Positions 14,926 through 22,570 of a stretch of 37,978 bases of DNA are shown piece after piece. The stretch's first letter is position 1; each line of letters starts with the position of its first letter. The translations under genes and the position numbers were made by a program. This DNA comes from an uncultured Caryophanales bacterium. GTDB taxonomy: Bacteria > Bacillota_I > Bacilli_A > RF39 > UBA660. Where the stretch lies: contig CAMVMQ010000004.1 in NCBI GenBank assembly GCA_947168625.1, positions 1-37,978 of the forward strand. The letters run 5' to 3'. The notes beneath the pieces are model-generated. The model searched no databases. It was not told the origin of the DNA and saw nothing but the letters and a program-made list of their open reading frames with translations.

Positions 14926-15261
14926 CTAGATGGATACTTTACTATCTATGTATTCTTCTAACATAGATGATGATGCTAAAAGAGTATTATTAAAATTCTT
15001 TAATTTAGTCAAATAATCTTTGTAAGATGAATTATTATTTAATTCTTTTGTTTTTTCTTCAATAATATTATCTATTTCTTTATATTTATCATCACCATTA
15101 TATTCTAATTTAGTGGCTTCTTTTTCTAATGTTTTTATTTCATTTATTAAATTCATTATTTCTTTATTGTTATTTAATTTTTCAGTTATGCTTAAATATT
15201 CTTTATATTCTTTAGAATTATTAATACTATTAAATAAACATTCTATACTACTATCTATCAC
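14926..15261 (-). CDS. YlbF/YmcA-family regulator
   Basis: A 111-residue helical protein with Lys/Glu/Leu-rich heptads (IMNLINEIKTLEKEATKLEY), like the YlbF/YmcA (Ric) family. In B. subtilis, ymcA lies directly after miaB (ymcB), as here. Members form the RicA-RicF-RicT complex, which in Bacillus affects RNase Y-dependent mRNA processing and biofilm or competence control. I choose the GTG at 15261: it overlaps the miaB TGA as GTGA, with AGGGG 10 bases upstream. An ATG at 15288 lies within miaB and lacks a suitable site. Family call is moderate; partner function is inferred. Confidence 0.75.
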   Translation of the reverse strand: MIDSSIECLFNSINNSKEYKEYLSITEKLNNNKEIMNLINEIKTLEKEATKLEYNGDDKYKEIDNIIEEKTKELNNNSSYKDYLTKLKNFNNTLLASSSMLEEYIDSKVSI

Positions 15262-16676
15262 TTTACTATTTCCCCTTCTAGTGACCATGTTTTGGCCTCT
15301 GTTATCTTTATATCTACTATTTTACCAATATAACTTTTATCTGCAGCTATATTAACTAGTTTCATCGTATCAGTATATCCCATTACTTTATTATTTTTAT
15401 CTGATTCACCTTCAATTAATACTTTTACTACTTTGCCAACATATTTTTCATTATTTACACGTGCATACTTATTTACTATTTCGTTTAATCTTTGAAGTCT
15501 ATCTTCTTTTTCTTCCATAGATACACTGTCTTCCATAACTGAAGCTGGTGTTCCTTCTCTTTTTGAATAGATAAAAGTATATGCTAAATCATATTTTAAA
15601 TCATTATATATTTTTAATGTTTCTTCAAAATCTTCTTCTGTTTCATTAGGAAAGCCAACGATTATATCAGTGGTAATTGCACAGTTTGGCATAGCCTTCC
15701 TTAGCTTACTAAATAACTCTCTATATTCAGCATTTGTATATCTTCTATTCATTTTCTTTAGTATTTTATCGCTTCCTGATTGAAGTGGAAGATGAATATA
15801 TGGCATAATATTATCATATTTAGCTATTACATTTATCATATCATCAGAAAAATCCCAAGGATGAGATGTTACAAATCTTACTCTATCAATACCAGTAAGA
15901 GAGACATCTTCAAGTAAATTAGCCATCGTATAATCTTCTTCTAAATCTTTACCATAAGCATTTACATTTTGTCCAAGAAGTGTTACTTCTAAATATCCTT
16001 CTTCTTTTAATTTTTTTACTTCTTCTATTATATCTTTTGGTAGTCTACTTCTTTGTTTGCCTCTCGTATAAGGTACGATACAATATGAACAAAATTTATC
16101 ACAGCCATACTGAATATTTACCCATGCTTTATATTTAGAGTCTCTTACTACTGGCAAGCATTCAATAATGTCTCCTTCAATAGAGTATACTTCAATATTT
16201 TGTTTTTTATCTTTATATGCTTCATCTAATAATTTAGGAAGATCATATATATTATGCGTACCCATAACAATATCTACCCATTTATATTTACTCTTAAGCA
16301 TATTAGCAATACCCTCTTCTTGAGCCATACATCCTGCGAATACTGTTATGATATTAGGATTATCTTCTCTTAATTTTTTAATTCTACCAAGTATACCTGT
16401 TACTTTATTATGGGCATTCTCTCTAATAGCACAAGTATTTAGTATTATTACATCAGCGTCTTCAAAGTTTTCTTCTCTATTATAACCCAACTCTTCCATA
16501 ATACCAGCTATGTTTTCACTATCATGGACATTCATCTGACACCCATAAGTTAAAATAGTATATTTTTTATTCTTACCTATTTCTTTTAACTTTTCATCTA
16601 GCTTATATTTATCATAATAGACATTTACTTTATTCTTTGTTCTTTTTCTTGCTTCATTTATATTTGGCAAATTCAT
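15258..16676 (-). CDS. miaB: tRNA-2-methylthio-N6-isopentenyladenosine synthase MiaB
   Basis: A 472-residue radical-SAM methylthiotransferase modifying A37 of tRNAs reading UNN codons. The N-terminal domain has the three cluster Cys in LTYGCQMNVHDSE, NTCAIRENA and AGCMAQEEG. The radical-SAM CxxxCxxC is in YGCDKFCSYCIVPYTRG, followed by LGQNVNAYG and the C-terminal TRAM region. Length is slightly above the usual 440-510 midpoint and complete. It starts 4 bases after the RNase-like gene and overlaps the YlbF-family gene by GTGA. The TGA stop argues against code 4. Confidence 0.95.
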   Translation of the reverse strand: MNLPNINEARKRTKNKVNVYYDKYKLDEKLKEIGKNKKYTILTYGCQMNVHDSENIAGIMEELGYNREENFEDADVIILNTCAIRENAHNKVTGILGRIKKLREDNPNIITVFAGCMAQEEGIANMLKSKYKWVDIVMGTHNIYDLPKLLDEAYKDKKQNIEVYSIEGDIIECLPVVRDSKYKAWVNIQYGCDKFCSYCIVPYTRGKQRSRLPKDIIEEVKKLKEEGYLEVTLLGQNVNAYGKDLEEDYTMANLLEDVSLTGIDRVRFVTSHPWDFSDDMINVIAKYDNIMPYIHLPLQSGSDKILKKMNRRYTNAEYRELFSKLRKAMPNCAITTDIIVGFPNETEEDFEETLKIYNDLKYDLAYTFIYSKREGTPASVMEDSVSMEEKEDRLQRLNEIVNKYARVNNEKYVGKVVKVLIEGESDKNNKVMGYTDTMKLVNIAADKSYIGKIVDIKITEAKTWSLEGEIVK

Positions 16677-16680
16677 GTTA

Positions 16681-18540
16681 TCACTTCTTTTCTAATTCTA
16701 ATATTTTTCCATTTCTTCTTAAATAGCAGTACTCTTCGACAAAAGAATTATTTTCGGCTATTTTATTACTAGCATATTCACACCAATATTTTATTTCTTT
16801 TTCCCAGAAATAATACTTATAATCTAAGTCTCCTTCATCTCTATTTATTATTAAATCATAAATTATATATTCCGCTAAAGCATTCATTGCATCTCTAACA
16901 GAAGCACCAACTTTTACATATCCATCTATTCCAAGACCGGCATGACCAATATTTTCATATGAATAATAACTTCTTGGAAAATAATCTCTTGCTACTCTCT
17001 TTAAGGCATCACTCATTTCATCAATATGATCAATCTCATCTAATATTTTCTTAGCATATTCTTCATCAAATTTAGGACAGACTCTCCATGGCATAATTAA
17101 ATTAAGATTATGATACTTATTCATCATTGGAATAAATCTACCTGATAATACCATACTGTGCTCTACTATTAAATGTGCGGGTGAAGTATCTGATTTAAAA
17201 CTATTTGTATCATTTCTCTGAGATAAAATATTTTTAAATTTGTGAAAGGACTTTACCCTTAAATTATCCCTTGATAGCTTATTAAAAATTTCTAGTAAAA
17301 GATTTAATTTTTCGCTTAAAGGAGTATTTCCTTTCCTTAATATATCATCTGCTTCATCATATGAAAGCTTATGTCTACTTATAATTCTTCCAGGTATTAT
17401 TGTAAGCGTATCCAATAATAAACTATAATCGGTATCAACATCTACTATATATGTTAAAGTATTTGTTACCTTATTAGGAAGTATTGATAAGATTCCACTA
17501 GACAAATATTTCTCAAATATTGGTATATCACAATCAGGAAGATATATTGTCTTTTGCCTTTTCAATGCCTCTCTCATTGTATTTGACACATAAGGTATTG
17601 TTTCAGGAATATTAGCGGTATGAATATACAATGTATATGTTCCATTTTTATTTTTCTTAACAAAAAGTCCATCATCTAGGCAAGTATCTCCAGCATTATC
17701 AATGGTAAGTACTTCTTGCTTTGTAAAATCTTTAGTGTTACCACTTTTATATTCATATTTTTCTTTACATGGTGGAAAATAGAAAGAAACTCCATAAGCA
17801 TTTGCCACTTCTTCTTTAGACATAACGAAATTATTTTCTATTTTACATATTAAATCCCATACAAAACTCTTATCTGACTTTTTTAATATTTCCATGTAAT
17901 CATTATTGGATAATAGTTTTTCTCCTAATTTTCCTCTCAAGAATAGATATAATACTTCATTAAAATATTTTATTTCATACTTATTATCTTCATCTATATT
18001 TATGTATCTTTCAATGATATTTGCAAATACCGAAGGGAGAATATTGTTACTAATAATTAATTCTTGCATATTATTCATCATGTATTTTCCTAATAGTTCA
18101 ATATCTCTTTTCTTAAATACTAAATACATGATAAAATTATATTTGTCACCTTTTCCTTTAGAATTACTAGATATTAAACATCTATTTTGAACATTAACTA
18201 GATTAATTATATGTTCTTCTGCTTTCATTGTTTCTTCCCAATTTAAGCTTTTAGAAAGATTACTTAGCTTTATATCTATTTTTTCATACAACTTATTTAG
18301 GACATTTTTATTTTTACTCTTACTAGCAAAATTATTTAAAAGTGTAATTAAGTGTCCCACTATTTCATTATTATTTATATTTTCGATTTTTCTAAATAGT
18401 TTTAAGATACCATTTAGTATAGCAGTTACTGCTTCATCAAAATTAGTAGTTAAATAATTATAGATTACATCATAATTTGGTGTACAAGAAAGTATATCTA
18501 TCGTTATTTCTTTTGTTACTGTTTTTGCTTTTTTACCCAT
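16681..18540 (-). CDS. divergent RNase II/R-family (RNB-domain) protein
   Basis: A 619-residue protein. Residues 1-240 are helical and unrecognised. Residues 278-560 look like an RNB exoribonuclease domain: TIDNAGDTCLDDGLF (279-293) aligns with the E. coli RNase II metal site. D281, D289 and D290 match D201, D209 and D210, but C287 replaces D207. Farther on, GASVRDA occupies the place of the usual TSPIRRY, keeping one Arg. There are no CSD domains ahead and no S1 domain behind the catalytic region. It may be a specialised or weakened RNase. It lies between lepA and miaB in an operon. Confidence 0.75.
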   Translation of the reverse strand: MGKKAKTVTKEITIDILSCTPNYDVIYNYLTTNFDEAVTAILNGILKLFRKIENINNNEIVGHLITLLNNFASKSKNKNVLNKLYEKIDIKLSNLSKSLNWEETMKAEEHIINLVNVQNRCLISSNSKGKGDKYNFIMYLVFKKRDIELLGKYMMNNMQELIISNNILPSVFANIIERYINIDEDNKYEIKYFNEVLYLFLRGKLGEKLLSNNDYMEILKKSDKSFVWDLICKIENNFVMSKEEVANAYGVSFYFPPCKEKYEYKSGNTKDFTKQEVLTIDNAGDTCLDDGLFVKKNKNGTYTLYIHTANIPETIPYVSNTMREALKRQKTIYLPDCDIPIFEKYLSSGILSILPNKVTNTLTYIVDVDTDYSLLLDTLTIIPGRIISRHKLSYDEADDILRKGNTPLSEKLNLLLEIFNKLSRDNLRVKSFHKFKNILSQRNDTNSFKSDTSPAHLIVEHSMVLSGRFIPMMNKYHNLNLIMPWRVCPKFDEEYAKKILDEIDHIDEMSDALKRVARDYFPRSYYSYENIGHAGLGIDGYVKVGASVRDAMNALAEYIIYDLIINRDEGDLDYKYYFWEKEIKYWCEYASNKIAENNSFVEEYCYLRRNGKILELEKK

Positions 18541-18566
18541 ACTTACACCTCAAATAATTATATATT

Positions 18567-20354
18567 TTAATTTTTCTTATAATCTGTTAAAATACTTAAG
18601 AAAGCTTCAGCAGGTATCTCTACTCTACCTATTGTTTTCATTTTCTTTTTACCTTCTTTTTGCTTTTCAAGAAGTTTTCTCTTACGTGTTATATCTCCAC
18701 CATAACATTTAGCTAAAACATCTTTTCGCATTGCTTTAATATCACTTCTTGCGATTACTTTACTACCAATAACTGCCTGTACTGGTACTTCAAATAGTTG
18801 TCTTGGGATAATATTTTTTAAATTATCAACCATTTTTCTTCCTCTATCATATGCAAAATCTTTATGTACTATTAATGATAGAGCATCGACTATCTCACCA
18901 TTAAGTAAAATATCCATCTTTACTAAATCACTTTCTTTATATCCTATTACTTCATAATCAAAAGATGCATATCCCTTAGTAGAAGATTTTAACCTATCAA
19001 AGAAATCATATACTATTTCTGATAAAGGAAGTTCATAATGAATATTTACTCTAGTCTTATCTAAATAGTCCATTCCTTTATAGATACCTCTTTTATCTTG
19101 ACATAGTTCCATAATTGGTCCTATATAATCACTAGGTACTAAAATATTAGTAAAGATATAAGGTTCTTTTATACTTTTAATTCTTACTTTATCCGGCATC
19201 ATACTAGGATTATCAATGAAGATTACTTCCCCATCAGTAAGTGTTATTTCATAATTTACGGATGGCGTTGTTGCAATTATATCTAGATTAAATTCTCTTT
19301 CAATTCTTTCTGCAATTATTTCTAAATGAAGTAGCCCAAGAAAGCCCATACGAAAGCCAAAACCTAAAGTACTAGAAGACTCCATCTCATAAGTTAAAGA
19401 AGCATCATTTAGTTTTAATTTTTCAATTGCTTCCTTTAAATTAGGGTATTTAGCAGGTTCAATAGGATATATACCGCAGTAGACCATTGGTTTCATAGGT
19501 TTATATCCAGGTAATTTTTCTTCTGCTTCATCATCTGCATCAGTAATGGTGTCTCCTACTTTAACAGATTCCAAACTCTTAATCGAAGCCGTAATAAAAC
19601 CAACTTCTCCAACTCCTAGAGAATCTACTTCTTTTTCAAATGGTGTATGATATCCAAGACTTACAACATCATAAGTGTCTCCTGTCTCCATCATTTTAAT
19701 TTTTGTTTTTTTAGATAACCTGCCAGATACTATTCTAACTAGTATTACTACTCCCCTATAAGGATCAAAATAACTATCAAAGATTAAACATTTTAATTTA
19801 TCTTTGCACTCATTGGGACTAGGTACTCTTTCTATTACCCTATCTAATAGTTCTCCTACTCCTTCACCAGTTTTCGCAGAAACTTTAATTATTTCTTCAC
19901 TCTTAAAACCGAAAGTATCAAATAATTCTCTTTCTACTTTAGGAATATCAGCACTAGGTAAATCTATTTTATTAATTACTGGTATTATTTCCAAATTATT
20001 ATCAAGTGCTAAATAGACGTTAGCAAGAGTTTGGGCTTCTATTCCTTGCGTTGCATCTACTACTAGTATAGCACCTTCACAAGCAGCAAGACTACGAGAT
20101 ACTTCATAACTAAAATCGACATGTCCTGGGGTATCAATAAGATTAAGAGTGTATCCTTTATAATTTAGTCTTACTGTATTTAACTTAATAGTAATTCCTC
20201 TTTCTCTTTCAATATCCATATTATCAAGTAGTTGGTCTTTCATTTGTCTTTTATCAATAGCTCCAGTGTACTCTAATATTCTATCAGCAAGAGTACTTTT
20301 ACCATGATCAATATGTGCTATAATACTAAAATTTCTTATCTTACTAGTATCCAT
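18567..20354 (-). CDS. lepA: elongation factor 4 (LepA GTPase)
   Basis: A 595-residue back-translocating GTPase. G motifs are AHIDHGKSTLADRI (G1), RGITIKLN (G2), DTPGHVDFSYEVSRSL (G3) and NKIDLPSAD (G4). The LepA-specific C-terminal domain is present (GRKMVDNLKNIIPRQLFEVP, CYGGDITRKRKLLEKQKEGK), ending GRVEIPAEAFLSIL. Length matches the family. It heads an operon with the RNB-domain gene, miaB and the YlbF-family gene, from an extended -10 promoter. Confidence 0.97.
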   Translation of the reverse strand: MDTSKIRNFSIIAHIDHGKSTLADRILEYTGAIDKRQMKDQLLDNMDIERERGITIKLNTVRLNYKGYTLNLIDTPGHVDFSYEVSRSLAACEGAILVVDATQGIEAQTLANVYLALDNNLEIIPVINKIDLPSADIPKVERELFDTFGFKSEEIIKVSAKTGEGVGELLDRVIERVPSPNECKDKLKCLIFDSYFDPYRGVVILVRIVSGRLSKKTKIKMMETGDTYDVVSLGYHTPFEKEVDSLGVGEVGFITASIKSLESVKVGDTITDADDEAEEKLPGYKPMKPMVYCGIYPIEPAKYPNLKEAIEKLKLNDASLTYEMESSSTLGFGFRMGFLGLLHLEIIAERIEREFNLDIIATTPSVNYEITLTDGEVIFIDNPSMMPDKVRIKSIKEPYIFTNILVPSDYIGPIMELCQDKRGIYKGMDYLDKTRVNIHYELPLSEIVYDFFDRLKSSTKGYASFDYEVIGYKESDLVKMDILLNGEIVDALSLIVHKDFAYDRGRKMVDNLKNIIPRQLFEVPVQAVIGSKVIARSDIKAMRKDVLAKCYGGDITRKRKLLEKQKEGKKKMKTIGRVEIPAEAFLSILTDYKKN

Positions 20355-20376
20355 CTATATCACTGCCTTCCTTCCT

Positions 20377-20385
20377 ATTATAACA
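20377..20385 (-). promoter_or_regulatory. extended -10 promoter for lepA
   Basis: TGTTATAAT on the minus strand is a TGn-extended perfect -10 (hexamer 20377-20382). No good -35 is seen; the region upstream is a T tract of the preceding terminator. Start of transcription would be near 20370, 16 bases before the lepA ATG. Confidence 0.55.
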
Positions 20386-20397
20386 AAATTTAAATAT

Positions 20398-20434
20398 AAA
20401 AAAAAGAAGAAATTATTACTTTTCTTCTTTTTTA
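20398..20434 (-). terminator. terminator copy A (left direct repeat)
   Basis: A 9-base stem (AAGAAGAAA/TTTCTTCTT, arms 20404-20412 and 20421-20429) with T tract, 13 bases after the toxin stop. All 37 bases are identical to 21040-21076 at the end of rplT, so this copy also carries a stray duplicate of the last rplT codons. Confidence 0.8.
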
Positions 20435-20446
20435 ATTCATCAATTA

Positions 20447-20728
20447 TTATAGTCTATCATATTGAGTCCACATTCTAATTATATGAATTTCTTTTTTTTG
20501 CTCATCAACTTCATATACAATTCTATGTTGCCTGTTAATTCGTCTAGAATATAATCCTGTTAAATCACCGCTTAATTTTTCATAAGATGGTGGATAGCCA
20601 AAAGGGTCTTCCATCATTAATACTAAAATATTTATAGCATTTTTATCTAATCCAGAACTTTTGAGTTTAATTTTATCTTTTCCAGCTTGCTTTGAAAATA
20701 ATATTTTGTATTTATTGCCACTCTTCAT
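20447..20728 (-). CDS. YoeB/Txe-type toxin (RelE superfamily)
   Basis: A 93-residue predicted ribosome-dependent mRNA endonuclease. Signatures are YKILFSKQAGKDKIKLK at the start, YEKLSGDLTGLYSRRINRQH in the core, and HRIVYEV followed by a terminal IIRMWTQYD. The core Glu, Arg and terminal Tyr of the family are kept; Gln sits where most YoeB proteins have the catalytic His before Tyr. The ATG at 20728 has AAGGAG 10 bases upstream and overlaps the antitoxin gene by 17 bases. An in-frame start at 20749 is less likely. Confidence 0.88.
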   Translation of the reverse strand: MKSGNKYKILFSKQAGKDKIKLKSSGLDKNAINILVLMMEDPFGYPPSYEKLSGDLTGLYSRRINRQHRIVYEVDEQKKEIHIIRMWTQYDRL

Positions 20729-20972
20729 TTGGATCAAACTCCTTAGCACTACTCCAATCCTCTTTTTTTCTTATTTCATTAATTCTTTCTACATATCCAG
20801 GAATACTTGATAAATATAATGTTTCTTCAATATTTTTCCACTCATCCTCAGATATCAAAACAGCATTTTTACCTTTATTATTAACAATTGTAATAGGATT
20901 AAAGCCAACATTTACATCAGATACTAATTGAAATAAATTAGCTCTTGCATTAGTAATATTTATTGTGCTCAT
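20712..20972 (-). CDS. Phd/YefM-type antitoxin
   Basis: An 86-residue antitoxin. The N-terminal DNA-binding half has STINITNARANLFQLVSDV and NPITIVNNKGKNAVLISEDE, typical of the Phd/YefM fold; the C-terminal half (YVERINEIRKKEDWSSAKE) should wrap the toxin. The ATG at 20972 is preceded by GAGGTGA at 5 bases; a GTG at 20981 is inside that site. It precedes and overlaps the toxin gene. A palindrome in its promoter probably binds the complex for autorepression. Confidence 0.9.
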   Translation of the reverse strand: MSTINITNARANLFQLVSDVNVGFNPITIVNNKGKNAVLISEDEWKNIEETLYLSSIPGYVERINEIRKKEDWSSAKEFDPNEEWQ

Positions 20973-20990
20973 CTTTCTCACCTCACTTAC

Positions 20991-21019
20991 ATTATAACGT
21001 ACTTTTTTGCGTACGTCAA
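20991..21019 (-). promoter_or_regulatory. toxin-antitoxin promoter with embedded operator
   Basis: TTGACG (21014-21019), a 17-base spacer and TATAAT (20991-20996). Within the spacer is an inverted repeat ACGTAC-8-GTACGT (arms 21011-21016 and 20997-21002) that touches both promoter elements. A repressor bound there would block RNA polymerase, as YefM-YoeB complexes do at their palindromic operators. Confidence 0.75.
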
Positions 21020-21039
21020 GTATATATTATTATTATATG

Positions 21040-21076
21040 AAAAAAAAGAAGAAATTATTACTTTTCTTCTTTTTTA
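21040..21076 (-). terminator. rplT terminator (copy B, right direct repeat)
   Basis: The same 9-base GAAGAAA-type stem and T tract as copy A. It begins within the last codons of rplT and ends the infC-rpmI-rplT transcript. Confidence 0.8.
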
Positions 21077-21576
21077 GTAGTTGTCTTTTTAGCAGAAGCT
21101 TTTTTAGTAGTAGTACTCTTTTCTGTTTCCTTTTTAGCAGCTGGTTTCTTTTCTGTAGTTTTAGCTTCTTTTACAGTCTCTTCTTTCTTTGCACTTACTG
21201 TTTTAGGAGTATAAGCTTTTCCTGCTAATGCATCTTTAGCAATAGTTACTAAATCACTAAATGCCTCCATATTATCAATAGCAAGTTCACTAAGCATCTT
21301 TCTATTTACTGTAACTCCAGCTTTATTTAAGCCATCAATAAATCTAGAGTAAGAAATACTATTTTCTCTACATCCAGCATTTATTCTTGTAATCCATAAT
21401 TTTCTAAAGTTTCTTTTATTTTGTTTTCTATCTCTAAATGCATAAACTCCTGAATGCATTACTTGCTCATGAGCGGTTTTATATAATCTATGTTTACTAC
21501 CAAAGTAACCTTTAGCTTCTTTTAATACTTTTTTTCTTCTTGCACGTGCAACTGTGCCACCTTTAACTCTTGTCAT
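21058..21576 (-). CDS. rplT: 50S ribosomal protein bL20 with long basic C-terminal tail
   Basis: Residues 1-117 are canonical bL20: MTRVKGGTVARARRKKVLKE, AKGYFGSKHRLYKTAHEQV, RDRKQNKRNFRKLWITRINA and DNMEAFSDLV. The remaining 55 residues are a low-complexity tail of Lys, Ala, Thr and Glu. Usual length is about 118; this is 172. bL20 is an assembly protein and, in B. subtilis, represses this operon through the infC leader. The last codons form part of the terminator and of the 37-bp repeat. Confidence 0.97.
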   Translation of the reverse strand: MTRVKGGTVARARRKKVLKEAKGYFGSKHRLYKTAHEQVMHSGVYAFRDRKQNKRNFRKLWITRINAGCRENSISYSRFIDGLNKAGVTVNRKMLSELAIDNMEAFSDLVTIAKDALAGKAYTPKTVSAKKEETVKEAKTTEKKPAAKKETEKSTTTKKASAKKTTTKKEEK

Positions 21577-21589
21577 TTTATATACCCTC

Positions 21590-21793
21590 CTATATTAAAT
21601 CTTTAATTCTTTTTAAATCAGAATTAGATAGACTAGTACCTTTCTTTTTACTACTTGCTCTAGCAGCACTATTCTTACCAGTATTATGAAGTACTCCTTG
21701 TCTTCTCTTACTTATAGAACCACTTTGTCTAACATTTAAAACTTTTTTAAGCCCCTTATGTGTCTTCATTTTATTCTTCTTAACTTTTGTCAT
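21590..21793 (-). CDS. rpmI: 50S ribosomal protein bL35
   Basis: A 67-residue basic protein. KNKMKTHKGLKKVLNVRQSG at the start and SISKRRQGVLHNTGK in the centre match bL35. It is 13 bases from both infC and rplT, in the universal infC-rpmI-rplT order. Confidence 0.96.
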   Translation of the reverse strand: MTKVKKNKMKTHKGLKKVLNVRQSGSISKRRQGVLHNTGKNSAARASSKKKGTSLSNSDLKRIKDLI

Positions 21794-21805
21794 AATATCC
21801 TCCTT

Positions 21806-22327
21806 CTATTTCTTAGGTGCAAGCACCATAAACATTGTTCGGCCTTCAATCTTTGGTTTAGATTCGACCTCAGCAATATTACTTACTTTTTCATAAAATC
21901 TATCAAGAACTTCTTTAGCAAGTTCCGGATGAGTTATTTCTCTTCCTTTAAATCTAATACTTGCTTTAACTTTATTTCCTTTACCTAAAGCTTTAGATGC
22001 ATTATTAACCCTTGTCTCAAAATCGTGTATATCAATCTTAACAGAAAGTCTAAATTCTTTAGTCTCTACTATTGCATCTCTCTGCTTTTTTAGCGATTCC
22101 TTTGATTTTTTCTTCTTTTCATACTTAAATTTGTTATAGTCCATTATTTTACATACTGGTACTTTACCAGTATCACTCATAAGAACTAGATCAAATCCAG
22201 CATATCCGGCTAAAGTAAGAGCATCTTGTTTACTCTTTATACCAAGCTGTTCCCCATTAGGTCCAATAACCATCATTTCCTTACATCTAATTTGTTCATT
22301 GATAGGATTATCCTTTAAAGTAGCTAT
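21806..22327 (-). CDS. infC: translation initiation factor IF-3, apparent ATA start
   Basis: IF-3 checks the start codon and keeps subunits apart. The sequence has NPINEQIRCKEMMVIGPNGEQLGI, the linker region KIMDYNKFKYEKKKKSKE and the C-terminal domain KIDIHDFETRVNNASKALGKGNKVKASIRFKGREI, seen as KASIRFKGREITHPELA. GGAGG lies 8 bases before an ATA at 22327, giving 173 residues beginning ATLKDNPINEQ after the initiator. The upstream in-frame ATG (22369) lies ahead of that site and within the leader hairpin. IF-3 genes commonly use AUU or similar codons so IF-3 limits its own synthesis. Confidence 0.92.
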   Translation of the reverse strand: MATLKDNPINEQIRCKEMMVIGPNGEQLGIKSKQDALTLAGYAGFDLVLMSDTGKVPVCKIMDYNKFKYEKKKKSKESLKKQRDAIVETKEFRLSVKIDIHDFETRVNNASKALGKGNKVKASIRFKGREITHPELAKEVLDRFYEKVSNIAEVESKPKIEGRTMFMVLAPKK

Positions 22328-22473
22328 AGCTAACACCTCCAAAAAATGAATACTTAAAGAAGTATCCATTTATCCATAAAAAGCTCTTATCAAAATTGTA
22401 TTTACTAAGTTGGCTTTTTTACCTACTACTATATGTAATCAGGTGAGATAAATATAATCTTCTTTCCGTTTCT
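22328..22473 (-). promoter_or_regulatory. infC leader with attenuator hairpin
   Basis: About 146 bases. One pairing is AAAAAGC/GCTTTTT (22413-22419 with 22378-22384). A second hairpin GGATACTT/AAGTATTC (22360-22367 with 22348-22355, loop CTTT) runs into a T tract at 22341-22346, immediately before the GGAGG site at 22336-22340. The second has the form of an intrinsic terminator placed to attenuate the operon. In B. subtilis this operon is attenuated by bL20; the same is likely here but not shown. Confidence 0.65.
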
Positions 22474-22479
22474 GTAATA

Positions 22480-22508
22480 ATTATATTATAGTAAATTCTA
22501 AAAGTCAA
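22480..22508 (-). promoter_or_regulatory. infC-rpmI-rplT promoter
   Basis: TTGACT (22503-22508), a 17-base spacer and TATAAT (22480-22485) on the minus strand; a second overlapping TATAAT lies 5 bases upstream but at poor spacing. Expected start of transcription near 22473. Confidence 0.8.
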
Positions 22509-22537
22509 CCAAAAAGTAACCTTTTCTTATTCTTTTT

Positions 22538-22570
22538 AATAAAAATGAAGATTATTTTTTTAAATCTTCA
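22538..22570 (-). terminator. intrinsic terminator after cdd
   Basis: A perfect 8-base stem (TGAAGATT/AATCTTCA, arms 22563-22570 and 22546-22553) around the cdd stop codon, followed by TTTTTATT. Confidence 0.8.

Larger units (their letters stand above)
20398..21076. repeat. 37-bp perfect direct repeats bounding the toxin-antitoxin module
   Basis: The 37 bases at 20398-20434 recur exactly at 21040-21076. The repeat contains eight A residues, GAAGAAATTATTACTTTTCT, TC and a T run. The right copy is the natural rplT 3' end plus terminator. The unit between equivalent repeat points is 642 bp and holds only the toxin-antitoxin genes and their promoter. This looks like an insertion or duplication footprint. 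Confidence 0.75.

Noticed and set aside
21007..21228. Plus-strand frame of Phe/Ser/Leu runs opposite the bL20 tail
   Set aside because: It is the reverse of the low-complexity Lys-rich tail and terminator of rplT, not a gene.
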